This document shows, one piece after another, positions 35,290 to 43,695 of a stretch of 64,000 nucleotides of DNA (positions are counted from its first letter, which is position 1; each line of letters opens with the position of its first letter). A model generated the notes under the pieces. That model was not told the DNA's origin and made no database searches. It was given only the letters and a program-made list of their open reading frames with translations. This DNA comes from Desulforapulum autotrophicum HRM2 (GTDB lineage Bacteria > Desulfobacterota > Desulfobacteria > Desulfobacterales > Desulfobacteraceae): contig NC_012108.1 of NCBI RefSeq assembly GCF_000020365.1, positions 558,001 through 622,000 of the forward strand. The letters run 5' to 3'. A program made the translations under genes and the position numbers.

Positions 35290-35392
35290 GGCAGAGTTCC
35301 CTTTGATTTAATGTTCTGCAAAGAATCCCCTTATACCTTCCCTCCGGGCGATAGGCAAGTCTTCATCTTCACAATGAATTTTTACCGTAGAT

Positions 35393-35450
35393 AGTGTTCG
35401 ACCGAAAATCCGTGTTTGGATAGCTCCTCTTCGAGCCGTTCAAACACTCG
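35393..35450. repeat. Short copy of the GTGTTTGAACG palindromic repeat at the murI stop codon
   Basis: On the minus strand the sequence runs from AGTGTTTGAACG, overlapping the murI stop TGA, through an inner GCTC/GGAGC hairpin. It ends with a segment CCAAACACGGATTTTCGGTC shared, with one difference, with the element after priA at about 51850-51868. The ends GTGTTTGAACG and CGGTCGAACAC are imperfect inverted repeats. Confidence 0.6.
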
Positions 35451-36291
35451 TTCTGTCGGGAAGGGGGGCCACTGTGACGGCTTGCCCCCACAGCTGGGAG
35501 ATAACCGTTTCGATGCAGCAATCGCCGCTGGTCCAGAATGAGGTAGAACCGGGTTCTGTCCTGGTGGTTAGAAGATCCATTGTGGTAAGAATGCGCATCA
35601 CCTGGCGGGATACCGCCTCGCCGGTCTCAATTATCCTGATTTCCTGGCCTGCCATTTCCCGGACAAGGGGAACAAGAAAGGGGTAGTGGGTACACCCAAG
35701 AACAATGGTGTCCGCACCCTTTTCAAGCAGGGGAACCAGATAGCGTTCCAGAAGCTTTCGGGTTTCCGGGGTGGTAAAGGCCATGGATTCGACCTGTTCC
35801 ATGAGTCCTGGACACTCCTGGACCTCCACCCTGATATCCTTGCAGAAGCGTTGGATCAAGGCGTTGAACGAAGTACTTCTCAGGGTTTCTGTGGTGGCAA
35901 GAACGCCGATCACACCGGAACGGGTGGCGTTGAGGGCCGGGCGGACACCGGGTTCAATACCGATAAACGGGACCTTAAACATGGATCGCAGGGTGGTGAT
36001 GGCAGTAACCGTTGCCGTGTTGCAGGCCACCACAACGGCCTTGACCCTTTTTTCCAGAAGAAAGCGGGTGATGTGGGCGGCTCTGTCCCGGACATAGTCC
36101 GAAGACTTGTTACCATAGGGGGCGTACCCCTTGTCAGCCACGTAGATGAGGTCCTCCTGGGGAAGCAGCTGGCGGATCCATTTCAGAACGGATACGCCCC
36201 CCACACCCGAATCAAAAACCCCCAGGGGGGCATCGTTTGACCGGGTTTCACCGGCTGTACAGATCTCTGCTGCTGTTTTGGTGGTATCCAT
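35440..36291 (-). CDS. murI: Glutamate racemase
   Basis: The protein has both catalytic cysteine motifs (VVACNTATVTA and LGCTHYPFLVPLVRE) and the N-terminal GVFDSGVGGVSVL and ADKGYAPYGNKS segments. It makes D-glutamate for peptidoglycan. The ATG at 36291 gives a 283-residue product; a TTG at 36333 would extend it by 14 residues, and neither has a clear ribosome site. The last codons and stop fall inside a palindromic repeat, so the repeat may have replaced the original C-terminus. Confidence 0.93.
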   Translation of the reverse strand: MDTTKTAAEICTAGETRSNDAPLGVFDSGVGGVSVLKWIRQLLPQEDLIYVADKGYAPYGNKSSDYVRDRAAHITRFLLEKRVKAVVVACNTATVTAITTLRSMFKVPFIGIEPGVRPALNATRSGVIGVLATTETLRSTSFNALIQRFCKDIRVEVQECPGLMEQVESMAFTTPETRKLLERYLVPLLEKGADTIVLGCTHYPFLVPLVREMAGQEIRIIETGEAVSRQVMRILTTMDLLTTRTEPGSTSFWTSGDCCIETVISQLWGQAVTVAPLPDRTSV

Positions 36292-36378
36292 ATTGAGGCT
36301 ATATACTCTGAAGGTTGACCCCTTGTAAAGCAAAGACGGATTTTACACAGCAATTTTGATTACAGTTTTAAACGGTAT

Positions 36379-36562
36379 GCGTCAGTCGGTGTCCGTTCAC
36401 TGAACCAAGAAAGCCGGGGGATTTTCGAACAAGGCAAACCCAAGCCGCAAAAACTCGGTCGCTGCGCTCCCTCAGACAGTTTGCGTCCCATTGGGCTTGC
36501 CTTGCCCGAAAATCTGATCCCCTTTGTTTCTTAATGTTCAGCAAACGGACACCGACTGACGC
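36379..36562. repeat. 184-bp palindromic MITE-like element
   Basis: The ends are perfect 19-bp inverted repeats: GCGTCAGTCGGTGTCCGTT at 36379-36397 and its complement at 36544-36562. Internal blocks (CTGAAC, AAGAAA, GGGGATTTTCG, CAAGGCAA, CCCAA) continue the inverted symmetry imperfectly toward the centre. No transposase is encoded and no clear target duplication was found. It fills most of the 340-base gap between murI and the epd-like gene. The reading frame through it on the minus strand is not credible. Confidence 0.75.
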
Positions 36563-36673
36563 CCCATGCTGACGTCCATAACTATAATTGATTTTATATC
36601 GCTCCGTGACAATTTTAGGAATGTGTGGTATTTGACCCATTTTAACGATCGGTTTGGAGAATACACAAGACAT

Positions 36674-37699
36674 ATGGGTTACAGAGTTGCTATAAACGGG
36701 TATGGGCGAATCGGACGTTCCGTCCTTAGGGCCCTTTACGAGTCCCATCACTTCAGGTCCCTTGAGATTGTGGCTATCAATGAACTCTCCGATGCGGTAA
36801 CCATGGCCCACCTGACAAAGTACGACACCACCCATGGTCGGTTTCCGGGCGAGGTCGGTATTTCAGGCAACGACCTCCATGTGAACAACACCCTTGTCCG
36901 TCTGACCCATGAACCTGATATTGAGCGTCTGCCCTGGGGGGCACTTGGGGTGGACGTGGTGCTTGAGTGTACAGGCTCATTTACCGAAAGGCACAGGGCA
37001 GAGGAACATTTAAGGGCCGGAGCAAAGCATGTTGTCTTTTCCCAGCCCGCCGAGGAGGATGTGGATGCCACCATTGTCTACGGCATCAACGACCACACCC
37101 TGGAACCCCATCACCGGGTGATCTCCAACGCCTCGTGTACCACCAATGCCGGTGTTCCCGTGCTCAAGGTGCTGAACCAGGCCATTGGCATTGAATCGGG
37201 AATCATCACCACGATTCATTCTATTATGAACGACCAGCCCGTGATCGATGCCTACCACCACCATGACCTTCGGCGCACCCGGTGTGCCGGGCAGTCGATT
37301 ATTCCCGTTGATACCGGGCTTGCCAGGGGGATCGATCGCATCCTCCCCGAGCTTTCCGGGCGGTTTGAGGCGGTATCCATGCGGGTTCCGACCATAAATG
37401 TATCTGCCCTTGACATCACCATGGTCATGTCGAAACAGACCCGTGTGGCTGAGGTCAATCAGATTTTGAACCAGGCGACATTGGGTCGGTTGTCAGGTAT
37501 TCTTGGTTATACGGAAGAGCCCCTTGCCTCCTGTGATTTCAACCATGATTCAAGATCTTCGGTGGTGGATGGCTGTCAAACCCGGGTCAGCGGTGGGAGG
37601 CTTGTTAAAATTCTGACATGGTTTGACAACGAGTGGGGCTATGCCAACCGGATGCTTGACACGGCAGCGGTCCTGCTTAAAATAAGCAGATTGTCATAA
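36674..37699 (+). CDS. epd: Erythrose-4-phosphate/glyceraldehyde-3-phosphate dehydrogenase, Epd-like
   Basis: The 341-residue protein has the NAD-binding start YRVAINGYGRIGRSVLRALYE and the catalytic SNASCTTN motif. The phosphate-binding region is of Epd type (HSIMNDQPVIDAYHHHDLRRTRCAGQSIIPVDTGLARGI), differing from classical GapA. It oxidises erythrose-4-phosphate for pyridoxal phosphate synthesis, or glyceraldehyde-3-phosphate if used as a glycolytic enzyme. The ATG at 36674 matches the family N-terminus, with GGAGA 13 bases before. The upstream in-frame start at 36566 is rejected because it would begin next to the repeat. Confidence 0.85.
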   Translation: MGYRVAINGYGRIGRSVLRALYESHHFRSLEIVAINELSDAVTMAHLTKYDTTHGRFPGEVGISGNDLHVNNTLVRLTHEPDIERLPWGALGVDVVLECTGSFTERHRAEEHLRAGAKHVVFSQPAEEDVDATIVYGINDHTLEPHHRVISNASCTTNAGVPVLKVLNQAIGIESGIITTIHSIMNDQPVIDAYHHHDLRRTRCAGQSIIPVDTGLARGIDRILPELSGRFEAVSMRVPTINVSALDITMVMSKQTRVAEVNQILNQATLGRLSGILGYTEEPLASCDFNHDSRSSVVDGCQTRVSGGRLVKILTWFDNEWGYANRMLDTAAVLLKISRLS

Positions 37700-37789
37700 C
37701 CTCCTTGACATGGACCTGTATTTGGTTTTTGATTGATTCCATATCCAGCATCCGGCCTGGCATTCCGGGACGACAGATGGGGTGGAAGC

Positions 37790-38398
37790 ATGAATTCAAA
37801 AAAAATTGCATTGGAAAAATTTGATCAATTGCGTATTCAGGTGGAATCGTTGATCAATCTCCATGATTTTCCTTCCGATTCCCCGGCGGTTGAAGGGGTG
37901 TTCCGCCTGATCCATGAACTCCGAACGCTTCAGATGGAGGTGGCACAGCAAAACGAGGCATTGCATTGCTGCCGGCAGGAACTGTCCCAGGCCAATTCCG
38001 CCATGACGACCCTCATGGAAAAGATGAATCAGATCAGGAACGAGGTTGAAAATACAGTTCACGCCTCAATACGGCGGTTGATCCTTCCCTATGTCGACAA
38101 ATTGAAACATGGCCCGCTGCAGCAGGACCAGAAAACCCTGGTTGGTATTCTGGAGTCAAACCTCCTTGAGATTGTAAGGCCGTTTGTGGCGGACATGAAC
38201 GCCATGGATGAAAGCTTTACGCCCATGGAGATTCAGATCGCCCACCTGGTAAGGGAGGGCCGAACCAACAAGGAGATCGCCCTCATTCTCACTATTGCTC
38301 CGAGAACCGTGGGATTTCACCGGGAGAACATCAGAAGAAAGCTTGGAATTAACAACAAGAAAGTCAATCTCAGATCTGTTCTTTTGTCGTGTGGGTGA
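37790..38398 (+). CDS. LuxR-type HTH regulator with coiled-coil N-terminus
   Basis: This protein of about 202 residues has a C-terminal LuxR/GerE helix-turn-helix (FTPMEIQIAHLVREGRTNKEIALILTIAPRTVGFHRENIRRKLGINNKK). It is preceded by a helical, probably coiled-coil region (about residues 30-110). Many deltaproteobacterial relatives carry a PAS domain before this linker; none is recognisable here. The ATG at 37790 has GGGGTGG upstream. The stop codon precedes the ATG of the next gene by 44 bases, so it may control that gene and mscS. Confidence 0.82.
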   Translation: MNSKKIALEKFDQLRIQVESLINLHDFPSDSPAVEGVFRLIHELRTLQMEVAQQNEALHCCRQELSQANSAMTTLMEKMNQIRNEVENTVHASIRRLILPYVDKLKHGPLQQDQKTLVGILESNLLEIVRPFVADMNAMDESFTPMEIQIAHLVREGRTNKEIALILTIAPRTVGFHRENIRRKLGINNKKVNLRSVLLSCG

Positions 38399-38442
38399 TC
38401 AGTGAAAAAGGGGGGGGTAACTTTGTTCGTTCAGGTGAAGTC

Positions 38443-39666
38443 ATGGAAAAAGTAGATTCGGCGCTGCAGTTCTGGCGTTATGTGCAGCTGTCGGACCTTG
38501 CACTGCCCCAGACAACCGTGTCGAGTTCCATCAAGGGTGGCATCAAGGGGCTATGGCAACGCCTCAGGGGGAATAGAACAAAAGATGAAGTGGCCGGGAA
38601 AAAAGAGTTAGCCCTTGAGCAGATCCCTGGGGCCCTGACTGAAAGGATAGCGCCCGATATAGACTGGCAGTTGCCGGCCGCAGTTTTAAAGGTTCAACTG
38701 GAAGAACTGTTGGCTTTGGATGGACTGTTTGACAAAAAAACCGATCAAACCACCTGTTTTCTGGTGGTTGGACTTCCCCACGGGGGCAACGAACAAACCC
38801 TTAAGATTCTTTCCGAATCCGCCCATTGGCAGACCATTGATCAACCCACCACGGAACAGATTCTCTCCCAGGACAACAACTGGCTCAAACAGATTGAAAC
38901 CTGCGACACCCTCTGGGTTCTTCCGGCCCTGGAACGTTGCTATCTGCGCCATGTCCATGGTCTGGCCCTTGTGCGTCAGCTGTTTGAAATGATCAACACA
39001 CGGGCCATGGGGCCCGGCGTTATCGGGTGTGACAGCTGGGCCCTTGCCTACTTGAAACATGTACTGCCCGGCCGCCTTCCCCCGGCACTGGTGGCCCAGC
39101 CCTTTGACGACCAGCGGCTTTCCAGGTGGTTTTATCAACAGGCCCTGACCGGATGCAATCGACCGGTTGTTTTTTGCCATACCCATAATGGTGAGCCTGT
39201 ATTTCCCGCGGACAGGGAAGGGGGCCAGGCCGGTGCCTTCATGAATCAGCTGGCGGCCCACACCTTTGGAATTCCCGGAATTGCCATCAGCCTTTGGCGA
39301 AAGGCCCTCAGGCAGGAACCGGACAGGGCAGCGGGTGACGAGGCCCCGGTGAATACCTGCCAGGGACTGGAAACAACCCTGTGGGTACTGCCGTGGGATA
39401 AATTGACCCACCCGTCCCTGACTGCTCCGGTCAGTTCTGAGACATCGATTATTCTGCACACCCTGCTGCTCCACAACGGCCTCAGCCAGGAGGCCCTGGC
39501 CGAAATTCTGCCTTTTTCCACCCATGGGGTCACAAGGGCTGTCTGGGCGCTGAAGGATGCCGGCCTGATCGAGAAGGCTGACGGTCTGTGGATCGTCTCT
39601 CCCGGGGGGTACCCCATGGTGAGAAAATATCTCCACGGCGAGGGGTATCTGACCGACTCATTTTAA
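38443..39666 (+). CDS. Unrecognised protein with C-terminal winged-helix segment, upstream of mscS
   Basis: I do not recognise a family for this 407-residue protein. The N-terminal part has a basic loop (SSSIKGGIKGLWQRLRGNR). The middle (about residues 95-300) looks like an alpha/beta domain (CFLVVGLPHGGNEQTLKIL; DTLWVLPALERCYLRHVHGLALVRQL; CNRPVVFCHTHNGEP) without an intact Walker A. The last 75 residues look like a winged helix (NGLSQEALAEILPFSTHGVTRAVWALKDAGLIEKADGLWIVS). There is no signal peptide. The ATG at 38443 follows AGGTGA. It ends 12 bases before mscS, so a link to channel control is plausible (inference only). Confidence 0.65.
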   Translation: MEKVDSALQFWRYVQLSDLALPQTTVSSSIKGGIKGLWQRLRGNRTKDEVAGKKELALEQIPGALTERIAPDIDWQLPAAVLKVQLEELLALDGLFDKKTDQTTCFLVVGLPHGGNEQTLKILSESAHWQTIDQPTTEQILSQDNNWLKQIETCDTLWVLPALERCYLRHVHGLALVRQLFEMINTRAMGPGVIGCDSWALAYLKHVLPGRLPPALVAQPFDDQRLSRWFYQQALTGCNRPVVFCHTHNGEPVFPADREGGQAGAFMNQLAAHTFGIPGIAISLWRKALRQEPDRAAGDEAPVNTCQGLETTLWVLPWDKLTHPSLTAPVSSETSIILHTLLLHNGLSQEALAEILPFSTHGVTRAVWALKDAGLIEKADGLWIVSPGGYPMVRKYLHGEGYLTDSF

Positions 39667-39678
39667 GGGAATCCAGAT

Positions 39679-40479
39679 ATGCATATATTCACCCATTTGA
39701 ACGGCATGATTTTCATCAAGGGAGGCGTGGTTATCGGGATCGCCTTTCTTGTAATTACCCTGTCCCAGCGAATCGCACCCTGGCTGGCTGGAAGATTTTC
39801 CGGTCGTTACCGTTTGTATATCCTTGCCTCGGTGCCTGTTGTGCGGTTGATCGTCATTGTGCTGACCGTGTGGATGATTATTTCCATGGCAATCGAACCC
39901 ACGGCTGAAAATATTTTTGCCCTCCTGGGTGCCTTTGGCCTGGCCCTTGGTTTTGCCTTTAAAGACTATGTCAGCAGCCTTATTGCTGGGATTGTGACCC
40001 TTTATGAGGCACCCTACCGCCTCGGAGACTGGGTGTCCATCGAGGAGGCCCAGGGTGAAGTGCGTGCCATCGGCATGCGTTCGTTTGAGATTGTCACCCC
40101 CGACGACACGGTGGTGGTCGTCCCCCACCTGAAGCTCTGGGCCAGTAAACTGTTTAATGCCAATGGCGGCTCCCGCAACCTCCAGTGCGCGGCTGCTTTT
40201 TATCTCAATCCCCGCCATGATTCGAAACTTGTGATCCAGGCCCTCCAGGATACGGCTTTGACCAGTTCCTATCTCCAGGTGGAAAAGCCCATAAGTGTGG
40301 TTGCCCTGGAAAAACCATGGGCAACCCAGTACCGGCTGAAGGCGTATCCCGTGGATCCACGGGATCAGTTCAGGTTCACAACGGATCTTACGGTAAGGGG
40401 CAAGGCAGCCCTGGAAGCCCTGGGCGTGGCCTATCCAGACAGGGCCGTTGTTTCGGCGGGTGCTTTTGGCAGTGAATGA
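39679..40479 (+). CDS. Small-conductance mechanosensitive channel, MscS family
   Basis: The 266-residue protein has three or four N-terminal hydrophobic helices. The pore-lining and beta-domain region of MscS follows (FALLGAFGLALGFAFKDYVSSLIAGIVTLYEAPYRLGDWVSIEEAQGEVRAIGMRSFEIVTPDDTVVVVPHLKLW). It should open on membrane tension to release solutes during osmotic downshock. It is 12 bases after the unrecognised 407-residue gene and convergent with the aldehyde oxidoreductase. Confidence 0.92.
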   Translation: MHIFTHLNGMIFIKGGVVIGIAFLVITLSQRIAPWLAGRFSGRYRLYILASVPVVRLIVIVLTVWMIISMAIEPTAENIFALLGAFGLALGFAFKDYVSSLIAGIVTLYEAPYRLGDWVSIEEAQGEVRAIGMRSFEIVTPDDTVVVVPHLKLWASKLFNANGGSRNLQCAAAFYLNPRHDSKLVIQALQDTALTSSYLQVEKPISVVALEKPWATQYRLKAYPVDPRDQFRFTTDLTVRGKAALEALGVAYPDRAVVSAGAFGSE

Positions 40480-40583
40480 GACAGACCTCAAGCAGCATTT
40501 TGCAGTGGTTGTCATCTAAGAGTTGCACCTTTTAGGTGTCATCTAAAGATGGTTCTGGGGAAACGCGTCCTGGATGTCTTCTT

Positions 40584-40621
40584 AAAAATTGCCGGGGACA
40601 GATGTCATACCTGCCCCCGGC
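40584..40621 (-). terminator. Rho-independent terminator of the aldehyde oxidoreductase gene
   Basis: On the minus strand GCCGGGGGCAG and CTGTCCCCGGC form an 11-bp stem (one G-U pair) with a 9-base loop, followed by AATTTTTAAG. It starts 15 bases after the gene stop. Confidence 0.85.
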
Positions 40622-40635
40622 GGTCAAACCTTTTT

Positions 40636-42363
40636 TTAGAAGTTAAGGGTCTCCTGGAGCTCGTCCGTGGAAAAGTCCCAGGTGGTGTTGTGGGGCGGGA
40701 AGCTCTCTTTGAACATTTCAGGGAGCTGGTCATCGGCCTTTGTAAAGCCTGCCCTTCGGTTGAATTCCTTTTCATCGTTGAGGATGGATTTACCGAGGCT
40801 GACCACATCGTCAGGGGTGAGGGACATCCCGTACTGGGCGTTGAGCAGATTTACAATGGTCTGGACCCCATCCTCATTGTCAAGGACAGCAAAGGCCACA
40901 AACAGGCATAGACCTGCTGCATCAATGGCTGCCGTGGCAATCTGGAGGTTCTGGGAGAGTGCAATGTTGCCCTCTTTCTTCAGGGGATCCACGGTGCCGC
41001 CAACGGCCAGGATGTTTGCCGTGACGCCATAGCCTGCGGTGTGGTCTGCGCCCATGGGGGTAGTGGCATAGGTGACGCCGACACCCTTGACCGATCTTGG
41101 GTCATAGGCGGGAAAGGCCTGTCGTTTGACTACGGGAATCCTGTCAACACCCAGGGCGTCGGCCGTAAAGGCGGTTCCATTGCCAAGAATTTTACCCATG
41201 GGTGTTCCCTTGCCAACCTCTTTGACCAGTTCAATGGCTGCCTTGCTGTCTCCCCATTCAATGAGGCCGGCTTCCATGGCCATGCCGATGGCAACGCCCG
41301 TGTCAATGGTGTCGATGCCAAAGTCGTCGCAGAGCCTGTCCATCATGGCAATGTCGTCAAGGTCTTTGATCAGGCAATGGGAACCAAAGGCCCAGAGGGT
41401 CTCGTATTCAAACCCGGAGGTGAGGTATTTTCCTTCCTTGTCATAGTATGCCTGGGAGCATTTCATGACGCAGCCCGGGTGGCAGCCTTCGGAAATGACA
41501 CCGCCCCTGGCCTCGATGTTTTCAGCCATTTTTTCGCCGCTGATATCCTGGGCGTGCTCAAACCGGCCTGTTCTGAAGTTCTTTGTGGGCATGGCCCCGG
41601 CTTCGTTGATAACATTCACCAGAACTGCCGTGCCAAGGGCCGGAAGGCCTTCACCGCAAACGGGGTGGGAGGTGAGCATTTCGACCCAGCGTTTGTTGGC
41701 TACCTTGAACGCCTCTGGATCGGCCAGGGTCAGCCGGGGAGCACCCTTGTCATCCACGATGATGGCCTTGACCCCCTTGGAACCCATGACTGCACCCAGA
41801 CCACCCCTGCCCAGTGCCCGGCCCGGTGTTCCCTTGGGATCGGCCACGTGGATGCTTGCGGCCTGGAGGCGCTGTTCGCCTGCCTGGCCGATGCACATGA
41901 CACCGGTTCGTTTGCCGAATCGATCCCAGAGCTTCTCCATGGTGTTGTAGGTGCCGATCCCCACGTATTCGTCGGCCGGGACAATCTCAACACCGTCATT
42001 TTTAATGATGACCATTGAGAACTTTTTGTCTTCAGGTTTGCCCTCCAGCACAACCGCACTGATGCCAAGCTTTGCAAGTTTTTGAGAGACAAGGCCGCCT
42101 GAATTGCTCTCCTTGATGCCGCCTGTCAGGGGGGATTTGGCACCGGCTGAAAGCCTGCCCGAGTTGGCTGCAGGAGATCCTGATAAAAGGCCAGGAGCAA
42201 TCACAAGTTTGTTGAATTTTCCCAGGGCATGACAGGTGGCAGGCACCTCGTTGAGCACCATTCTTGACGTCAATGCCCGGCCTCCGAGGCCGGCCAGATC
42301 GGCAGGTGTTTCTTCAAATGTATATGTTTTATCTGTTGTGTTTATTCTCAATATTTTTGACAT
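40636..42363 (-). CDS. Aldehyde:ferredoxin oxidoreductase
   Basis: This 575-residue AOR has the N-terminal pterin-binding domain (LGGRALTSRMVLNEV; APGLLSGSPAANSGRLSAGAKSPLTGGIKESNSGG). The 4Fe-4S binding loop appears as CHPGCVMKC (CxxxCxxxC; the classical form is CxxCxxxC) and a C-terminal cysteine at DAAGLCLFVAFA. It oxidises aldehydes to acids with ferredoxin. AAGGAGAAAT precedes the ATG at 42363, so a longer start at 42396 is rejected. It is the second AOR in this window and lies 32 bases downstream of rtcB. Confidence 0.92.
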   Translation of the reverse strand: MSKILRINTTDKTYTFEETPADLAGLGGRALTSRMVLNEVPATCHALGKFNKLVIAPGLLSGSPAANSGRLSAGAKSPLTGGIKESNSGGLVSQKLAKLGISAVVLEGKPEDKKFSMVIIKNDGVEIVPADEYVGIGTYNTMEKLWDRFGKRTGVMCIGQAGEQRLQAASIHVADPKGTPGRALGRGGLGAVMGSKGVKAIIVDDKGAPRLTLADPEAFKVANKRWVEMLTSHPVCGEGLPALGTAVLVNVINEAGAMPTKNFRTGRFEHAQDISGEKMAENIEARGGVISEGCHPGCVMKCSQAYYDKEGKYLTSGFEYETLWAFGSHCLIKDLDDIAMMDRLCDDFGIDTIDTGVAIGMAMEAGLIEWGDSKAAIELVKEVGKGTPMGKILGNGTAFTADALGVDRIPVVKRQAFPAYDPRSVKGVGVTYATTPMGADHTAGYGVTANILAVGGTVDPLKKEGNIALSQNLQIATAAIDAAGLCLFVAFAVLDNEDGVQTIVNLLNAQYGMSLTPDDVVSLGKSILNDEKEFNRRAGFTKADDQLPEMFKESFPPHNTTWDFSTDELQETLNF

Positions 42364-42395
42364 GATTTCTCCTTGAATCTTTTTTAACTTAAACA

Positions 42396-43595
42396 TTATC
42401 GCTTCTGTTTTCTTCGTCCTTTTCCGTCGGGTTCGGCCATTTTGACAAGCTTTGGATCAAACCGGGCAATGGTTTCCACAAGATCTTTCTGCTGGGCCAT
42501 GATATCCAGGATGTCCTTGTATGCCATGGGCACTTCATCCAGTCCCGCTGAAACCAGGGTGACACCTTTTTTTTCTAGGAATCGGTTCAGATCCTTTCTG
42601 CTAAACTGCTTTATTGCCGCATTGCGGCTCATCTTCCTTCCTGCCCCATGGGCTGCGGAATTTAAGGCCCGGGTGTTTCCAAGTCCCCTCACAACAAAAC
42701 CGGGGGTGGCCATGGATCCCGGAATAACGCCTAGGACTCCCCTGTCTGCGGGAGTCGCTCCTTTTCGGTGAACAATCACCTCCTCATCCCCACACTGCAT
42801 TTTCCACGCAAAGTTATGGTGATTTTCCAGGGTCAGGACCGAAACCGCCCCCAGATGGCTCAATACACTTTGGTGGATGATATCATGGTTCGCAGACGAA
42901 TATCTGCCCATGAGTTCCATTGCCTTCCAGTATTCAAGCCCTTCTGACCGATCAAGGTCGAGCCAGGCAAGGTCGCTTAGATGTTTGGGAAGTTCAGGAT
43001 GGAGGCGGCGGGCAAGCGTGCTGTAGTGTTTGGCAATGGCCGCCCCCGCTCCCCTGCTTCCGCTGTGGGTCAAAAGTGCCAGATAGTTGCCGGGTTCAAG
43101 CCCCATCTCTGCTGCAGATAGGGTCAGAAGTCCAAATTCGGCAAAGTGGTTGCCCGACCCACTGGTGCCAAGCTGCTGCCAGGCCTTGTCTTTCAGCCCT
43201 TTCACAGTTGGGCAGAACGTCCAGTCTTCATCCATGACCCGGTGGTTATGGGGTCGTTTAAACGATTCTCCCATCCCAAATCTTGTCCCCTGCTCCAGGG
43301 CTGCCCTAAAGGGTTCCTGTAGGGCCTCGAATCTGTCAAATGCCAGATCCAGGACACTCATCTTTACCCGGCAGGCGATGTCCACACCTACGGCATAGGG
43401 AATGACGGCATCCTTTACGGCCAGGACTCCGCCAATGGGAAGTCCATAACCCATGTGGGCATCGGGCATGAGTGCCCCCTGGATGGATATGGGGAGGGTA
43501 CAGGCGTTGTCCATCTGACGTATGGCATCGGCCTCAATCTCCCTTCCCCAGATTTCATAGGGGGCAAACTGTTGGATACGGGGTCTTTTTCCCAT
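42396..43595 (-). CDS. rtcB: RNA-splicing ligase RtcB
   Basis: This 399-residue RtcB has its metal and GMP-attachment motifs: LMPDAHMGYGLPIGGVLAV, VGVDIACRV, GTSGSGNHFAEFG, LLTHSGSRGAG, ENHHNFAW and the guanylated-His region SAAHGAGRKMSR. RtcB joins 2-prime,3-prime-cyclic phosphate (or 3-prime phosphate) RNA ends to 5-prime hydroxyl ends with GTP. It is divergent from thpR, a cyclic-phosphate RNA enzyme, with 100 bases between. No archease or RtcR regulator gene is adjacent. Confidence 0.95.
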   Translation of the reverse strand: MGKRPRIQQFAPYEIWGREIEADAIRQMDNACTLPISIQGALMPDAHMGYGLPIGGVLAVKDAVIPYAVGVDIACRVKMSVLDLAFDRFEALQEPFRAALEQGTRFGMGESFKRPHNHRVMDEDWTFCPTVKGLKDKAWQQLGTSGSGNHFAEFGLLTLSAAEMGLEPGNYLALLTHSGSRGAGAAIAKHYSTLARRLHPELPKHLSDLAWLDLDRSEGLEYWKAMELMGRYSSANHDIIHQSVLSHLGAVSVLTLENHHNFAWKMQCGDEEVIVHRKGATPADRGVLGVIPGSMATPGFVVRGLGNTRALNSAAHGAGRKMSRNAAIKQFSRKDLNRFLEKKGVTLVSAGLDEVPMAYKDILDIMAQQKDLVETIARFDPKLVKMAEPDGKGRRKQKR

Positions 43596-43695
43596 TGCTT
43601 TTCCATTGCAGGGTTGATTTAATTCATCTCAAACTGATCTGATATTAACCTTGTGATCGATAAAAAACAAGGGGTAATATGCGAGGGAATAACCT

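Noticed and set aside
36368-36835. 155-codon frame through the 184-bp palindrome
   Set aside because: It is mostly repeat sequence and antisense to the epd-like gene.
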